Source of the DNA: Chloroflexota bacterium
GTDB taxonomy: Bacteria > Chloroflexota > Anaerolineae > Aggregatilineales > Phototrophicaceae
Assembly: GCA_026707225.1 (NCBI GenBank)
Contig: JAPOXG010000129.1
Span: 1 to 44,991, forward strand
Length of the DNA: 44,991 nt
Reading direction: 5' to 3'
This document shows positions 7,892 through 17,482 of the stretch, piece by piece (within the stretch, counting starts at the first letter, position 1; the number at the start of each line of letters is the position of its first letter). The notes beneath the pieces were generated by a model, which saw only the letters and a list, made by a program, of their open reading frames with translations, ran no database searches and was not told the origin of the DNA. The position numbers and the translations under genes are program-made.

Positions 7892-9778
7892 CTAGCGTGG
7901 GATGCTGAATTGCAGAATTGGAAGGATATTGCCCGTTTCTGCCGTTGACTGATCGCTGCCCGCGACCTTCGCCTTGCTGTGGCGGTCGTATAATATAACG
8001 ACAACTTGATATGCGCCGGCGGGCAAACCGGCAGTTGAGATCTCCGCCACATACCATTTGAGAACATCATCATGCAAATGCCTGTCAGGCGCCTGCCCGA
8101 CTTTCTGCCAATCGGGCGTGATGATTTGAATGGAAACATTGTATTGGTCGAGCTGCGCCTCAGCGGCGACTTCCCAGCCGGTCACCACGCGGACAGACTC
8201 GCGCGCCGCGTCATAGCCGCCGAACTTATCCATGATCTTGATGCCGTTATCGTAGTGGATCGGCTGATATTGGCGGTCGCAGGCTAGCGAGCTGTGTACA
8301 TATCTCCTCACGATTAGATCGGCCCGCCCCGCCAATTCAGCGCAGGCGGTAAACTCCGCTTCGATGACCGCGGTCACTTGCTCGTAAAGGGGCGACCGGT
8401 CATCCGGCTCGTATGCCAACAGCAGATATGGATGGTCGCCCAGCTGCTCATTGATGTTCAGCCGCGAATCACTGTCGGGTGACGGGTCTACAAAAAAGGT
8501 ATGGTTTAGATTAAGGATGGCGCCGAAATAATAGTCGGCGATGCTCTTGCCGTGCCGCAGCGGCCAGTCAACGAACTTGGACCGGCTGAAGCCGACAACC
8601 ATGTCCAGCTCATTCCGCCTCTGCTCCAGCGAATCGGCGAACTTATACAAGGGTGGTATTTCAACGAAGAGCGTATTCCTGCCGGAATACTGCCAGCTGT
8701 CGCCCAAGCCGTGAATGTGCAGCCCGCCCGCGATCCAAACCAGCAGGAATGGAAGGGTGCCCAAGCGGGATCGACCGGGCGACCAAAGAACATAGGCGCA
8801 GAGAGTGGCAAAGAAGGGCATGGCGGCCAAGAAGAAGCGGAAGCGAAGGCTATCAATCAAGGGAAAAACTTGGTTGAAGAGCATCAAGGACAGGATGATG
8901 CCGGCGCCGATAATGAGAATTCGCAAGCTGCGGAGATCCGGCCGTTTCCGCAAAGCCATGCCCGCCAGAAGCCATATCGGCAGCCACAGAAGCTCAAATC
9001 CGTTGACCATGATATGCGCCAATTCTCTGGTCAGCTGTGGCGCGCTCAGGGCGCTCTCCTGCAGCGAAGCGATGGTGCGTTCCGCCATTGCCCCGCGAAG
9101 ATAGCCAGGCGCATAAGGCAGGAAGGCCAAGGCGCTGATGATCCAGGCGAGCAAGATGCCGCGCCAGCGCAAAATTCGGCGCGAGAAAATCAAATGGTGG
9201 AGGCCTAAGCCAGCAATAGCGAATACGGAAAAAACATGCGTATAGAGCAGGGCGATCGCCGTCAAGACGAATAGCAGCCACTCCCACCGCGCAGCAGCGG
9301 CTTTCGCGCTCAGCCGCCAATAAAGCCAGGCATGGACGAGCAGCAGCAGCAGCAGCAGCGTATACATGCGGATCTCATGGAAGTACATCAAGATGAAGCC
9401 ACTCGTCGTCACGAGGGTGGCAGCAAGGACCGCGGTCCCGCGATCGAGCGCATCGGCCGCGAAGCGATAAGTCCAGGCGACAAACAGAATGCCGAAGAGC
9501 AGCGACAGATAGCGCATGGGCAGCTGTGACCAGCCGACAAGACGCGCCCACTGCGCGCCGAAGAAAAAGTAGAGCGGCACATGATTTTGGCTGTGCTCGG
9601 TCAAGGAATCTACGACCTCGGGCAGACTGTATGGCTGCGCGAAGACGCCCATATTGGACAGCGAATAGAGCTCATCCAGCCAGAGATTGTCCGCGTTGAG
9701 CTTTTGCGCGCCCAAGGCAAAGCCGAATAGCAGCAGGCCAACCATCACGACCAGATACCGCCGGCCAAGTCGGTTCAT
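7892..9778 (-). CDS. GT39-like polytopic glycosyltransferase with C-terminal beta-rich domain (paralogue 1)
   Basis: About 628 residues from the ATG at 9778, which overlaps the GNAT stop as ATGA, a typical translational coupling; an upstream ATG at 9802 is possible. The architecture equals that of the next gene: an N-terminal helix, LWLDELYSL, PLYFFFGAQWARLVGWSQLP, a helix encoded by repeated AGC/CAG triplets (a run of Leu near 9340-9360), further helices and the same C-terminal domain. Members of this GT-C family use lipid-linked sugars on the outer face of the membrane. The two copies are diverged in the membrane part and much closer in the last 150 residues, so they arose by tandem duplication. 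Confidence 0.8.
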   Translation of the reverse strand: MNRLGRRYLVVMVGLLLFGFALGAQKLNADNLWLDELYSLSNMGVFAQPYSLPEVVDSLTEHSQNHVPLYFFFGAQWARLVGWSQLPMRYLSLLFGILFVAWTYRFAADALDRGTAVLAATLVTTSGFILMYFHEIRMYTLLLLLLLVHAWLYWRLSAKAAAARWEWLLFVLTAIALLYTHVFSVFAIAGLGLHHLIFSRRILRWRGILLAWIISALAFLPYAPGYLRGAMAERTIASLQESALSAPQLTRELAHIMVNGFELLWLPIWLLAGMALRKRPDLRSLRILIIGAGIILSLMLFNQVFPLIDSLRFRFFLAAMPFFATLCAYVLWSPGRSRLGTLPFLLVWIAGGLHIHGLGDSWQYSGRNTLFVEIPPLYKFADSLEQRRNELDMVVGFSRSKFVDWPLRHGKSIADYYFGAILNLNHTFFVDPSPDSDSRLNINEQLGDHPYLLLAYEPDDRSPLYEQVTAVIEAEFTACAELAGRADLIVRRYVHSSLACDRQYQPIHYDNGIKIMDKFGGYDAARESVRVVTGWEVAAEAQLDQYNVSIQIITPDWQKVGQAPDRHLHDDVLKWYVAEISTAGLPAGAYQVVVILYDRHSKAKVAGSDQSTAETGNILPILQFSIPR

Positions 9779-10392
9779 GCGCGATCCGCTGCTTTCCGCC
9801 ACGCGCGATACTCAGGCGCCAGCAGGCCAAACTGCCAGAGGCTTTGGAAGGCGCCGCGCTTAAAGACGCGTTCGCGCCAGACGCCCTCGAGCGTGAAGCC
9901 TACTTTTCTGAGCAGCGCGGCGGAGGCGGCATTGCCCTCGACCACATCGGCTTCCAAGCGGTGCGCCCCCAACCGGTCGAAGCAGAATTGCAGCACGGCT
10001 TGCGTCGCCTCTGTCATGATGCCACGACGCCAGAAGTCCGAGTGCAGTTCGTAGCCAATTTCGGCGCGGCGGTGACGCCTTTCGTATAAGTGGAAGCCAC
10101 AGGATCCAATCATGCGGTTCTTTGGTTTGAGCGCAATCGCCCAGCGGATCCCGGATTTCTCGCGGGTAATTCGTTCCGCCCAGCCGATGATCTCGCGGGC
10201 GACCTCATCCTGTGGCGCCCCTTCAAAGTCGATGAGATAATCAAGCGCGCCCGGGCTATGCCAAACCGCCAGCCAATCGTCATGATCCGCTCTGTTGATC
10301 CGGCGCAAGCGCAGCCGATCCGTTTCCAGCGTCGGCACTTCGGTGAAATCAAAGGTCGTCAAGTCAGCCTCCACGGCCATATCCGAGCGCAT
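9775..10392 (-). CDS. GNAT-family N-acetyltransferase (RimJ/RimL-like)
   Basis: A 205-residue acetyltransferase with the RimJ/RimL plan: ETDRLRLRRI at the start of the fold, GSCGFHLYERRHRRAEIGYELH, the acetyl-CoA loop region FWRRGIMTEAT, and the C-terminal RLEADVVEGNAASAALLRKVGF with EGVWRERVF. Such enzymes acetylate the alpha-amino group of ribosomal or other proteins, or small amines; the substrate here is unknown. An internal ATG at 10380 is an alternative start. The stop overlaps the next glycosyltransferase start by 4 bp. The gene follows the Fe-S oxidoreductase by 55 bp on the same strand. Confidence 0.88.
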   Translation of the reverse strand: MRSDMAVEADLTTFDFTEVPTLETDRLRLRRINRADHDDWLAVWHSPGALDYLIDFEGAPQDEVAREIIGWAERITREKSGIRWAIALKPKNRMIGSCGFHLYERRHRRAEIGYELHSDFWRRGIMTEATQAVLQFCFDRLGAHRLEADVVEGNAASAALLRKVGFTLEGVWRERVFKRGAFQSLWQFGLLAPEYRAWRKAADRA

Positions 10393-10447
10393 TCACGCGC
10401 GGCGAAACACGGCGCTGAAGCATATCACGGGCTTGGCTTCACCGACT

Positions 10448-12469
10448 CTACATGCCCGCAGCGATGATCTCCGCGATATCGGCGACTTGGGGTCCGCCGC
10501 CGGCTTCCGCGCGAGCATCTTCAAACATTCGCATGCAGAAGGGGCAGCCTACCGCCAGCGTCTTCGCGCCCGTTGACGCCGCTTCCTGGTAACGTTCGCT
10601 GCTGACCTTGCGATCGCCTGGCTCCTCTTCCTTCCAGAATTGCGCGCCACCGGCGCCACAGCAAAAGGAGTTCTTCCGATTGCGCCCCATCTCCACTAGG
10701 GGAAGCCCCCCGCGCTTGAGAGCCTGGCGCGGCGCATCCATGATGTCATTGTGGCGGCCGAGGTAGCAGGGATCGTGAAATGTCACATTGCTCCATTGCG
10801 CCGGGTTCGCTCCTTGCCCGAGTCGCCCGGCGACGATCAGCTCGTCGATCAATTCGCTGTGATGCAGGACTTCGAAATGACCGCCGAAAGCATCGTATTC
10901 TTTGCCGATGTTGTGCAAGCAGTGCGGGCAGGTGACGACGATGCACCTGGGTTTGAGCGCATTGAGCGCCTCGACATTGGCTGACGCCATTTCGTAGTAG
11001 AGGTACTCGTTGCCGGCGCGCCGCGCGACATCGCCAGTGCAGCTTTCATCGTCGCCGAGGATGGCGAAGTTGACATCGGCCGCGTGCAGCAGTTTGACCA
11101 ATGCCCGCGCCGTCTTCTGCGCGCGCGGATCGTAGCTCACGGCGCAACCGGTCCAATAGAGCAAATCAAAATTCGGATTCTCTGCGACTGTGGGAACGGG
11201 AAAATCCAGCCCGCCCGCCCAGCCGCCGCGCGGCTCAGCAATCTGCCAGGGATTGCCCTGCCGTTCCATGCCGTTGAAGGCGCCTTGCAATTCCGCGGGG
11301 AACTCGCTGCGCATCAAAACGGCATCGCGGCGGATATCGAAAATGTCGAACATGGGCTCGTTGCCTACCGGGCAGATGTCGATGCAGGCGCCGCAAGCCG
11401 TGCAAGCCCAAAGCGCCGATTCGCTGAGCAGACCGCCGGCAAGCGTCCAGCCGGAATCCGCCCCGCTCGTCAGTTCATTCCAATTGTCCTTGATTGAGAA
11501 ACGCTTGTTGATTTCCAGCGCCGCCGGGGACAGTTCCTTGCCGGTCACATAAGCCGGGCAGACATCCTGACAGCGATTGCACATGATGCAGGCGAAACCG
11601 TCAAGGATATGCGTTTGCTGCAAGTCCTCCAGCCGGGCCGCGCCGAATTGCTCGATTTCATCGTCTTCGAAATCCAGTGGCGCCAACGCTCCCAGCGAGC
11701 GCCGTTGGGGACGCGTCATGAAATTCAGCGGCGCCATGAATAGGTGCGCATGTTTGCTCTGCGGGAAATAAGGCAAGAACAGCAAAATGCCCGCCAGCGC
11801 AATCCACCAGAAGAGATGACGCAGCGCTTCAAGCGCGTTGCTATCGATGCCTGTCCAAATCCCCGCCACGGAAGACGCGAATGGCATGAAGGGATCGTGG
11901 CCCTGTTGAGCCACAGCCACCGACTCGCCCAGGAAACGCGCGCCGACATGCAGCAGGATAAAGACGGCGACGATTAAGGAGTCGGCGGTTACGCCACCGG
12001 CTTTGACTTTGGGATGCAGGAGGACATTGTCCTGAAACTGCAGCGCCTTGCGGTTGGGGAGCGCGAATCGCCGAAGCACAAAGTATAAGACGCCAACCAG
12101 AACAATGATGCTCAGCGCATCGCCCAGGAAACGATAGGCATCGTAAACGGATCCCAGGCGCGCCAGCCGCCGTTCAAAATCGGGCAGGAAGCCGATCAAC
12201 AGGTCAAGCGCGTTGATCAAAAAGTAATATGTAAAGCCGAGGACCAGGCCCCAATGCAGCAGGCTGGTCAAGCGGCGCGTCTTGAGCGTCGTCCGCTGCG
12301 TAAGATAGACCGCCAGCGCCTGAAGGATCCGGCGGAAGATGCCGTCCAGGCGCAGCTCGCCCTGCCCGCGCCCGATGATTTGGAACATCTCAACGAAGCC
12401 GGCGTAACTGGCGCCCAGGGAAAGGAGCGCCAGCATGATAAAAAGCATCTTTTCCACGTCTGTCAACAT
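10448..12469 (-). CDS. membrane-bound heterodisulfide-reductase-like Fe-S oxidoreductase
   Basis: A 673-residue fusion. Residues 1-240 hold about five to six membrane helices resembling the gamma subunit of nitrate reductase or HdrE, a likely quinone/haem b domain. A ferredoxin domain follows with two 4Fe-4S motifs (Cys294, 297, 300, 304 and Cys356, 359, 362, 366). Two CCG cysteine-rich domains follow, with Cys442/477 and CPHC at 514-517, then Cys568, CC at 603-604 and CPFC at 642-645. This arrangement is seen in HdrD/GlpC-like electron-transfer proteins that pass electrons between a disulfide or dehydrogenase and the quinone pool. The actual donor is unknown. It heads a minus-strand run with GNAT and glycosyltransferase genes that have no obvious functional link. 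Confidence 0.88.
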   Translation of the reverse strand: MLTDVEKMLFIMLALLSLGASYAGFVEMFQIIGRGQGELRLDGIFRRILQALAVYLTQRTTLKTRRLTSLLHWGLVLGFTYYFLINALDLLIGFLPDFERRLARLGSVYDAYRFLGDALSIIVLVGVLYFVLRRFALPNRKALQFQDNVLLHPKVKAGGVTADSLIVAVFILLHVGARFLGESVAVAQQGHDPFMPFASSVAGIWTGIDSNALEALRHLFWWIALAGILLFLPYFPQSKHAHLFMAPLNFMTRPQRRSLGALAPLDFEDDEIEQFGAARLEDLQQTHILDGFACIMCNRCQDVCPAYVTGKELSPAALEINKRFSIKDNWNELTSGADSGWTLAGGLLSESALWACTACGACIDICPVGNEPMFDIFDIRRDAVLMRSEFPAELQGAFNGMERQGNPWQIAEPRGGWAGGLDFPVPTVAENPNFDLLYWTGCAVSYDPRAQKTARALVKLLHAADVNFAILGDDESCTGDVARRAGNEYLYYEMASANVEALNALKPRCIVVTCPHCLHNIGKEYDAFGGHFEVLHHSELIDELIVAGRLGQGANPAQWSNVTFHDPCYLGRHNDIMDAPRQALKRGGLPLVEMGRNRKNSFCCGAGGAQFWKEEEPGDRKVSSERYQEAASTGAKTLAVGCPFCMRMFEDARAEAGGGPQVADIAEIIAAGM

Positions 12470-12702
12470 GAAGCGCGCAGGCTTTCAGGACTGTTGGTCG
12501 ACTCAAACTGACAGATTCAGTTTACCATTGCGTCAGTGATTCACCAACCAGCCAAGGTGAATCCCAGCCGATTCCGAGACAGCCGCATATTGCGCCGCGC
12601 TTGCGCCATCGAAGGCAGGGCGAATCCGTATGAAAGGTTGTCGAATTCGCTGCCATCAGTAGAATGAGAAGCCACCAGTGTACAAACAAGGGAGCGGCCA
12701 AA

Positions 12703-13299
12703 ATGATTGACTTTTCACCCATGCGCGATGGCGATCTGACTTACATGGAATACGCCGCGCGCGAAAACATCGGACCCGCGGAGTTGAGACAGCTCGGCGA
12801 CGAGAGCATCGATTTCTTGCTAAGCCAGTTGGATGGGCTCGGGGATGCAGATATAGTCTATGAGCCGGATGACCCGGACGCGGACGATCCCTTTGCCGTC
12901 GAAGGCGAAGAGGAGATTGGCTGGAATCTCGGGCATCTGATCGCCCACGTCACCGCCAGCTCGGAAGAGGGCGCCGCCTTGAGTTCGCTTTTGGCGCGGG
13001 GCGTGCCGGTATCCGAGCGCCCGCGCTACGAGACGCCCTGGCGCGATATCACGACGGTGGCGCAGGTCCGCCAGCGCTTGGAAGAGAGCCGCCGCATGCG
13101 CAATGCCTATCTGGAGACCTGGCCCGATGCGCCGCTGCTTGATGTCTGCCGCGAGCTGTCCGAGCGTTTCACCGCCAAATTCGGCGAGATGAACGCGCCA
13201 GCCGCTTTCTTGTTCGGCTTGTCGCACGAGGTCGGGCACTACGAGCAAATTGAAGAGGTCAGGCGTCAGGCGCTGGCCGCGCGCGCCACAACCACTTAG
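12703..13299 (+). CDS. DinB-superfamily protein
   Basis: A 198-residue helical protein. The ATG at 12703 follows AAGGGAG; earlier in-frame codons lack a ribosome site. The DinB/YfiT four-helix fold is indicated by WNLGHLIAHV (His78, His82) and a C-terminal SHEVGHYEQI (His175, His179), which would form the usual histidine metal site. Family members include bacillithiol and mycothiol transferases and DNA-damage-induced proteins of unknown role. The region around residues 50-70 is highly acidic. It is divergent from the Fe-S oxidoreductase gene across a 233-bp gap and followed by hisS. Confidence 0.75.
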   Translation: MIDFSPMRDGDLTYMEYAARENIGPAELRQLGDESIDFLLSQLDGLGDADIVYEPDDPDADDPFAVEGEEEIGWNLGHLIAHVTASSEEGAALSSLLARGVPVSERPRYETPWRDITTVAQVRQRLEESRRMRNAYLETWPDAPLLDVCRELSERFTAKFGEMNAPAAFLFGLSHEVGHYEQIEEVRRQALAARATTT

Positions 13300-13370
13300 A
13301 TCGCGGTCGCCATGCGTACACTGAAGTTCTCTGTCTGAAGCGCTTGGGTATCGCCCAACTTGGAGGGTTG

Positions 13371-14699
13371 ATGAGCAAGTTCATCGCGCCGCGCGCGCCC
13401 AAAGGCTTTCGTGATTTCTTGCCGGAGACGATGCTGCGGCGCAATTACGTTCTCGATTGCATCAGGGACGTATTCCACCTATTCGGTTTCGAGCCGATCG
13501 ATACGCCCATCCTCGAGCTGCATGAGACGCTTTTCGGCAAATATGGCGAAGAAGCCGAGCAGCTGATCTTCACCGCGCAGCACGGGCGCAGCAGGCGGGA
13601 GCCCCTGGCGATGCGCTACGATCTGACGGTGCCGCTGGCGCGCGTGGTGGGCCAATACGAAAGCCAACTCAACCTGCCCTTCAAGCGATACCACATCGCG
13701 CCGGTTTTCCGCGGTGAACGTCCGCAGCGGGGGCGCTACCGTGAATTCTGGCAATGCGACGCCGACACGGTTGGCGTGGCCAGCATAAGCGCCGATGCCG
13801 AAATCGTCATCATGATGCACGAGATTCTCAAGCGCCTCGGCTTCCCGCAATTCCTCATCAAGATCAATCATCGCAAATTGTTGGTCGCCATCGGCGAGTT
13901 CTCGGGCGTCCCGCAAGAACAGCTGCCTGATCTCTATCGCAGCGTCGACAAGTTTGACAAGATCGGCGCCGACGGCGTGAAGGGCGAATTGATCGAACGG
14001 GGAATCGATGGCGAAGCGGTCAGCCGCATGATGGACCTGATACAGTCAAAGGCGCCGGGCGACAACAGCCTGGACTTCATCGCCGAGACAATTGGCAGCG
14101 AAGATAAGGGCCTGGATGAGCTGCGCCAATTGGCTGACCTGCTGACCGACGCGGCCGTCGAGAGCGAGCATTACGACTTCGACTTCACGATGGTGCGGGG
14201 CTTGGGCTATTACACCGGTCCCATCTTTGAGACGGTGATATCGGAGCCGAATCTGGGCAGCATCAGCGGCGGCGGACGCTATGACAATCTGATCGGCATG
14301 TTCCGCCGCCAAAGCCTGCCGACGACCGGCGCCTCCTTTGGCCTCGAGCGCATCATCGATTTGATGGACGAGCTGAAGCTCTATCCGCCACAGCTGGGCG
14401 GCACGCTGGTGCAGGCGCTGGTGACGGTCTTCAACGAGGAGACGCGGAGCGATTCGGCGCGGATCGGGGTTCAACTGCGGGAGGCGGGCATCAATACCGA
14501 GGTCTACCTGGGCAGGCGCAAGCTGGGGCGGCAGCTAGCTCATGCCGACAAGAAGGGTATTCCCATCGTCGCCATTGCCGGTCCCGATGAGATCGAGGCC
14601 GGCGTCGTCAAGCTGCGGCGACTGGCGGATGGGAGCGAGATGACGGTCGAGCCGCATGCGTTGGCAGCCGCCGTCAGCGACATGTTGACGGATCGCTGA
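13371..14699 (+). CDS. hisS: histidyl-tRNA synthetase
   Basis: A class II aminoacyl-tRNA synthetase of about 442 residues that charges tRNA-His. I chose the ATG at 13371, which follows GGAGGG (13362-13367); the TTG at 13344 lacks a ribosome site. Visible features are PKGFRDFLPETM at the start, motif 2 (FRGERPQRGRYREFWQCD), the His-specific LGYYTGPIFE, motif 3 (SFGLERII) and a C-terminal anticodon-binding domain (EAGINTEVYLGRRKLGRQL). All regions are intact. It is followed 35 bp later by malQ on the same strand. Confidence 0.96.
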   Translation: MSKFIAPRAPKGFRDFLPETMLRRNYVLDCIRDVFHLFGFEPIDTPILELHETLFGKYGEEAEQLIFTAQHGRSRREPLAMRYDLTVPLARVVGQYESQLNLPFKRYHIAPVFRGERPQRGRYREFWQCDADTVGVASISADAEIVIMMHEILKRLGFPQFLIKINHRKLLVAIGEFSGVPQEQLPDLYRSVDKFDKIGADGVKGELIERGIDGEAVSRMMDLIQSKAPGDNSLDFIAETIGSEDKGLDELRQLADLLTDAAVESEHYDFDFTMVRGLGYYTGPIFETVISEPNLGSISGGGRYDNLIGMFRRQSLPTTGASFGLERIIDLMDELKLYPPQLGGTLVQALVTVFNEETRSDSARIGVQLREAGINTEVYLGRRKLGRQLAHADKKGIPIVAIAGPDEIEAGVVKLRRLADGSEMTVEPHALAAAVSDMLTDR

Positions 14700-14734
14700 T
14701 CAGTGTCTCCTATTGATATGCGCGGGTCCTGAGT

Positions 14735-16243
14735 ATGAAGGGACAGAAGCGTTCCGCCGGCATCTTGCTCCACCCCACATCGCTGCCGGGCAAATATGGC
14801 ATCGGCGACCTGGGCGCGGGCGCCTATCGCTTTGTCGACTGGCTGGAAGCGCAGGGGCAATCCATCTGGCAGGTGCTGCCGCTGGGACCAACCAGCTATG
14901 GCGATTCGCCCTATCAAACGCTGTCCGCCTTCGCTGGCAACAGCAACCTGATCAGCTTCGATCGCTTGGTCGAAGCGGGTCTGCTGAACAAAGGCGACCT
15001 GGCGGATACGCCGCCATTTCCCGAGGACCGCGTCGATTATGGTTGGGCTATCCCCTTTCACAATCAGAAGCTGGCGCTCGCCTGCCATCACTTCGTGGCG
15101 AACCCTAATCAGGCGCTGAGTCAAGCATTCAGGCAATTTGTCTCGGAAAATCAGTTTTGGTTGGAAGATTTCGCTCTGTTCATCGCCTTGAAACGGCAGC
15201 ACAAGCTGCGACCGTGGACGGCCTGGGAGAGCGAACTGAGGCGGCGCGACCCGGCTGCATTGGCGGCCGCGCGCGAAGCTTGCGCCGAACAGATAAATTT
15301 GGTGCGCTTCCGACAGTGGCTCTTCTATCGGCAGTGGTCAGCGCTGAAGCAATACGCGCATAGCAAGGGAATTCGTCTCATTGGCGACCTGCCGATCTTC
15401 GTCGCGCATGACAGCGCCGATGTCTGGGCGCATCAGGACGAATACGTTTTGGATGATACCGGCAGCCCGACGGTGATCGCCGGCGTGCCACCCGACTATT
15501 TCAGCCCGACCGGGCAACGTTGGGGCAATCCGCTTTACCGCTGGGATGAGATGAAGGCGGCTGGATACAAGTGGTGGATCGAGCGGATCAAGGCGCTGCT
15601 GCGTCTGGCCGATTACATTCGCATTGATCATTTTCGCGGTTTCGAAGCTTGCTGGGAGATCCCGGCGAGCGAGCCGACCGCGGTCAAGGGGCGTTGGGTC
15701 GAGGGACCGGGCGCGCAACTGTTTGAGGCGATCGAGACGGCACTGGGCGAGTTGCCAATTATCGCTGAGGACCTGGGCGTAATCACACCCGGCGTAGAAA
15801 AGCTGCGCGACGATTTCGGCCTGCCTGGCATGAAAGTGCTGCAATTCGCCTGGAATGGACCAGCAAACCCATTCCTGCCCCACAATCACCGAGTCAACTC
15901 CCTCGTCTATACCGGCACGCATGACAATAATACGACCCGCGGCTGGTGGGAAAATGAAGTTGATGAACAAACGCGTGCCTTCGTCAAGGATTATCTCGGG
16001 CAAGATGTGTGCGAAATTGTATGGACAATGGCGCGGGTCGGGATGCGCTCGCCGGCCAAGGTCTTCATCATGCCAATGCAGGATGTGCTAGGCTTAGGCG
16101 AGGAAGCGCGGATGAATCGACCGGGCCTTGCCGCCGGCAACTGGACCTGGCGCATCTCCGACGCGGCGCTGAATCACCCGGGCAAAGAGGCGCTGCTGCA
16201 TTTCACTGGCCTTTATCAGCGCCATCCGGCGCAGCAGCAATAG
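14735..16243 (+). CDS. malQ: 4-alpha-glucanotransferase (amylomaltase, GH77)
   Basis: A 502-residue GH77 enzyme that transfers alpha-1,4-glucan segments during glycogen or maltodextrin metabolism. The N-terminus has the family opening GILLHPTSLPGKYGIGDLG. The catalytic residues can be placed at Asp298 (YIRIDHFRGF), Glu345 (IIAEDLG) and Asp397 (GTHDNNT). Length equals that of the short bacterial amylomaltases. No other glycogen genes adjoin it, so it is a stand-alone gene behind hisS. The 63-bp gap that follows holds no clear terminator. Confidence 0.95.
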   Translation: MKGQKRSAGILLHPTSLPGKYGIGDLGAGAYRFVDWLEAQGQSIWQVLPLGPTSYGDSPYQTLSAFAGNSNLISFDRLVEAGLLNKGDLADTPPFPEDRVDYGWAIPFHNQKLALACHHFVANPNQALSQAFRQFVSENQFWLEDFALFIALKRQHKLRPWTAWESELRRRDPAALAAAREACAEQINLVRFRQWLFYRQWSALKQYAHSKGIRLIGDLPIFVAHDSADVWAHQDEYVLDDTGSPTVIAGVPPDYFSPTGQRWGNPLYRWDEMKAAGYKWWIERIKALLRLADYIRIDHFRGFEACWEIPASEPTAVKGRWVEGPGAQLFEAIETALGELPIIAEDLGVITPGVEKLRDDFGLPGMKVLQFAWNGPANPFLPHNHRVNSLVYTGTHDNNTTRGWWENEVDEQTRAFVKDYLGQDVCEIVWTMARVGMRSPAKVFIMPMQDVLGLGEEARMNRPGLAAGNWTWRISDAALNHPGKEALLHFTGLYQRHPAQQQ

Positions 16244-16306
16244 CGGTACACTAGAGTCGCCAGCAGGACACTCGCTTCGAACGGTTGCTGTGTCAGAGAC
16301 TAATCT

Positions 16307-16843
16307 ATGGACCCGCAAAGCGTCTTTCACGAAGAATGGCTGCGCAGCCTGCGCGAGCAATACAAACACGTTGTGCGCAATGATGATCGCGTGACGCTAG
16401 AATCCCTTTCGGACGTCATGAGCAGGGTCGGCTTCCGCGAAAGCGAATTGACGCAGCTGCGGATTGAAGCGACGATGCATGTTGACGAGGTCGGGGCAGA
16501 CTTCAGCGCCGACTTGCAGATTCTCAGCGAGCGCAAAGCGGCGCAAGCGCATCCGGCTGAGTGCATGTGTCCCGATTGCGTCGCTGTCGATGAGAGCCGA
16601 TTCGACGCCGACGGCCAGCCACTCGCGCCAGATCCCGAACGGCATCACGACGAGCAGACTCGGGTTTTTCCCAGCGCCGATATCGCCGCGGTCGATTTGG
16701 AGGAGGCGCCTGAACCGGTCACATTTGAGGACAGCGTCGCCGCTGATGCGCTGCAAACGGAAGATGCGGCATCAGTGCCCGCCGATGATGGAGACGAGGG
16801 CGAGAGCGATCCGGACGCGCCCGAGCAAATGAGCCTCTTCTGA
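16307..16843 (+). CDS. acidic protein with C-terminal QMSLF, a candidate sliding-clamp-binding motif
   Basis: A 178-residue protein of unknown family. Residues 1-75 are predicted helical and ordered (EEWLRSLREQYKHVVRNDDR, then TQLRIEATMHVDEVG). A CxCxxC motif follows at 86-91, then a long acidic, probably disordered tail (95-173) rich in Asp, Glu, Ala and Pro. The last five residues are Q174-M-S-L-F178, matching the QL(S/D)LF consensus that docks onto the DnaN beta clamp; many clamp ligands carry it at the extreme C-terminus after a flexible tail. A role in replication or repair is inference. It ends 2 bp before tadA. Confidence 0.7.
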   Translation: MDPQSVFHEEWLRSLREQYKHVVRNDDRVTLESLSDVMSRVGFRESELTQLRIEATMHVDEVGADFSADLQILSERKAAQAHPAECMCPDCVAVDESRFDADGQPLAPDPERHHDEQTRVFPSADIAAVDLEEAPEPVTFEDSVAADALQTEDAASVPADDGDEGESDPDAPEQMSLF

Positions 16844-16845
16844 CG

Positions 16846-17334
16846 ATGCCGATCACGGAAGACGACCGGAAATGGATGCGGCTCGCCCTAAGGCAAGCCG
16901 AGCGCGCCCTGGAAACCAATGATGTGCCAGTGGGGGCGATCGCCGTGCATCGGGGCGAGATGATCGGGCGCGGCCATAACCGGCGCGAAGCGGACAAGGA
17001 CCCCACCGCGCACGCCGAAATGATCGCCATGCGGGAGGCGGCGGCGGCGCTCCATACCTGGCGGCTTGATTATGTGACGCTTTACTGTACGCTTGAGCCT
17101 TGCGCGATGTGCGCCGGCGCGATGGTGCTGGCGCGCTTGCCCCGTCTGGTCTTCGCCGCTTCCGACCCGAAAGCGGGCGCGGCCGGCAGCGTCTTCGATC
17201 TGACGCGGCACCACCGGCTCAATCACCGAGTGCATGTCGACGGCGGCTTGTTCGCCGATGAAGCGGCAGAACTGCTTCGCAGGTTCTTTCAAAACCTCCG
17301 CGCCGGATCTAGGTCGCGGATACCGAGCAAGTAG
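16846..17334 (+). CDS. tadA: tRNA-specific adenosine deaminase
   Basis: A 162-residue zinc deaminase that converts A34 to inosine in tRNA-Arg(ACG). The active site is complete: HAE at 56-58 (His56 zinc ligand, Glu58 proton shuttle) and PCAMC at 85-89 (Cys86, Cys89 zinc ligands). ALETNDVPVGAIAV and FDLTRHHRLNH match TadA rather than cytidine deaminases. The start is 2 bp after the preceding acidic-protein gene, so the two are co-transcribed. The C-terminal AELLRRFFQNLR is typical. A tRNA gene follows 44 bp later. Confidence 0.95.
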   Translation: MPITEDDRKWMRLALRQAERALETNDVPVGAIAVHRGEMIGRGHNRREADKDPTAHAEMIAMREAAAALHTWRLDYVTLYCTLEPCAMCAGAMVLARLPRLVFAASDPKAGAAGSVFDLTRHHRLNHRVHVDGGLFADEAAELLRRFFQNLRAGSRSRIPSK

Positions 17335-17337
17335 GTG

Positions 17338-17365
17338 TTCAAAATCGCCCGCCGGCCTGTATACT
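17338..17365 (+). promoter_or_regulatory. probable promoter of tRNA-Ser
   Basis: TTCAAA (17338-17343), a 16-bp spacer and TATACT (17360-17365), ending 13 bp before the tRNA. The -10 is good, the -35 moderate. Confidence 0.5.
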
Positions 17366-17378
17366 GACGGTCCACTCG

Positions 17379-17466
<88 letters not shown>

Positions 17467-17482
17467 TTGACGTTTGAATGCC

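Noticed and set aside
9332..9362. AGC/CAG triplet run
   Set aside because: It encodes a leucine-rich membrane helix; short enough to be codon bias within a hydrophobic segment.
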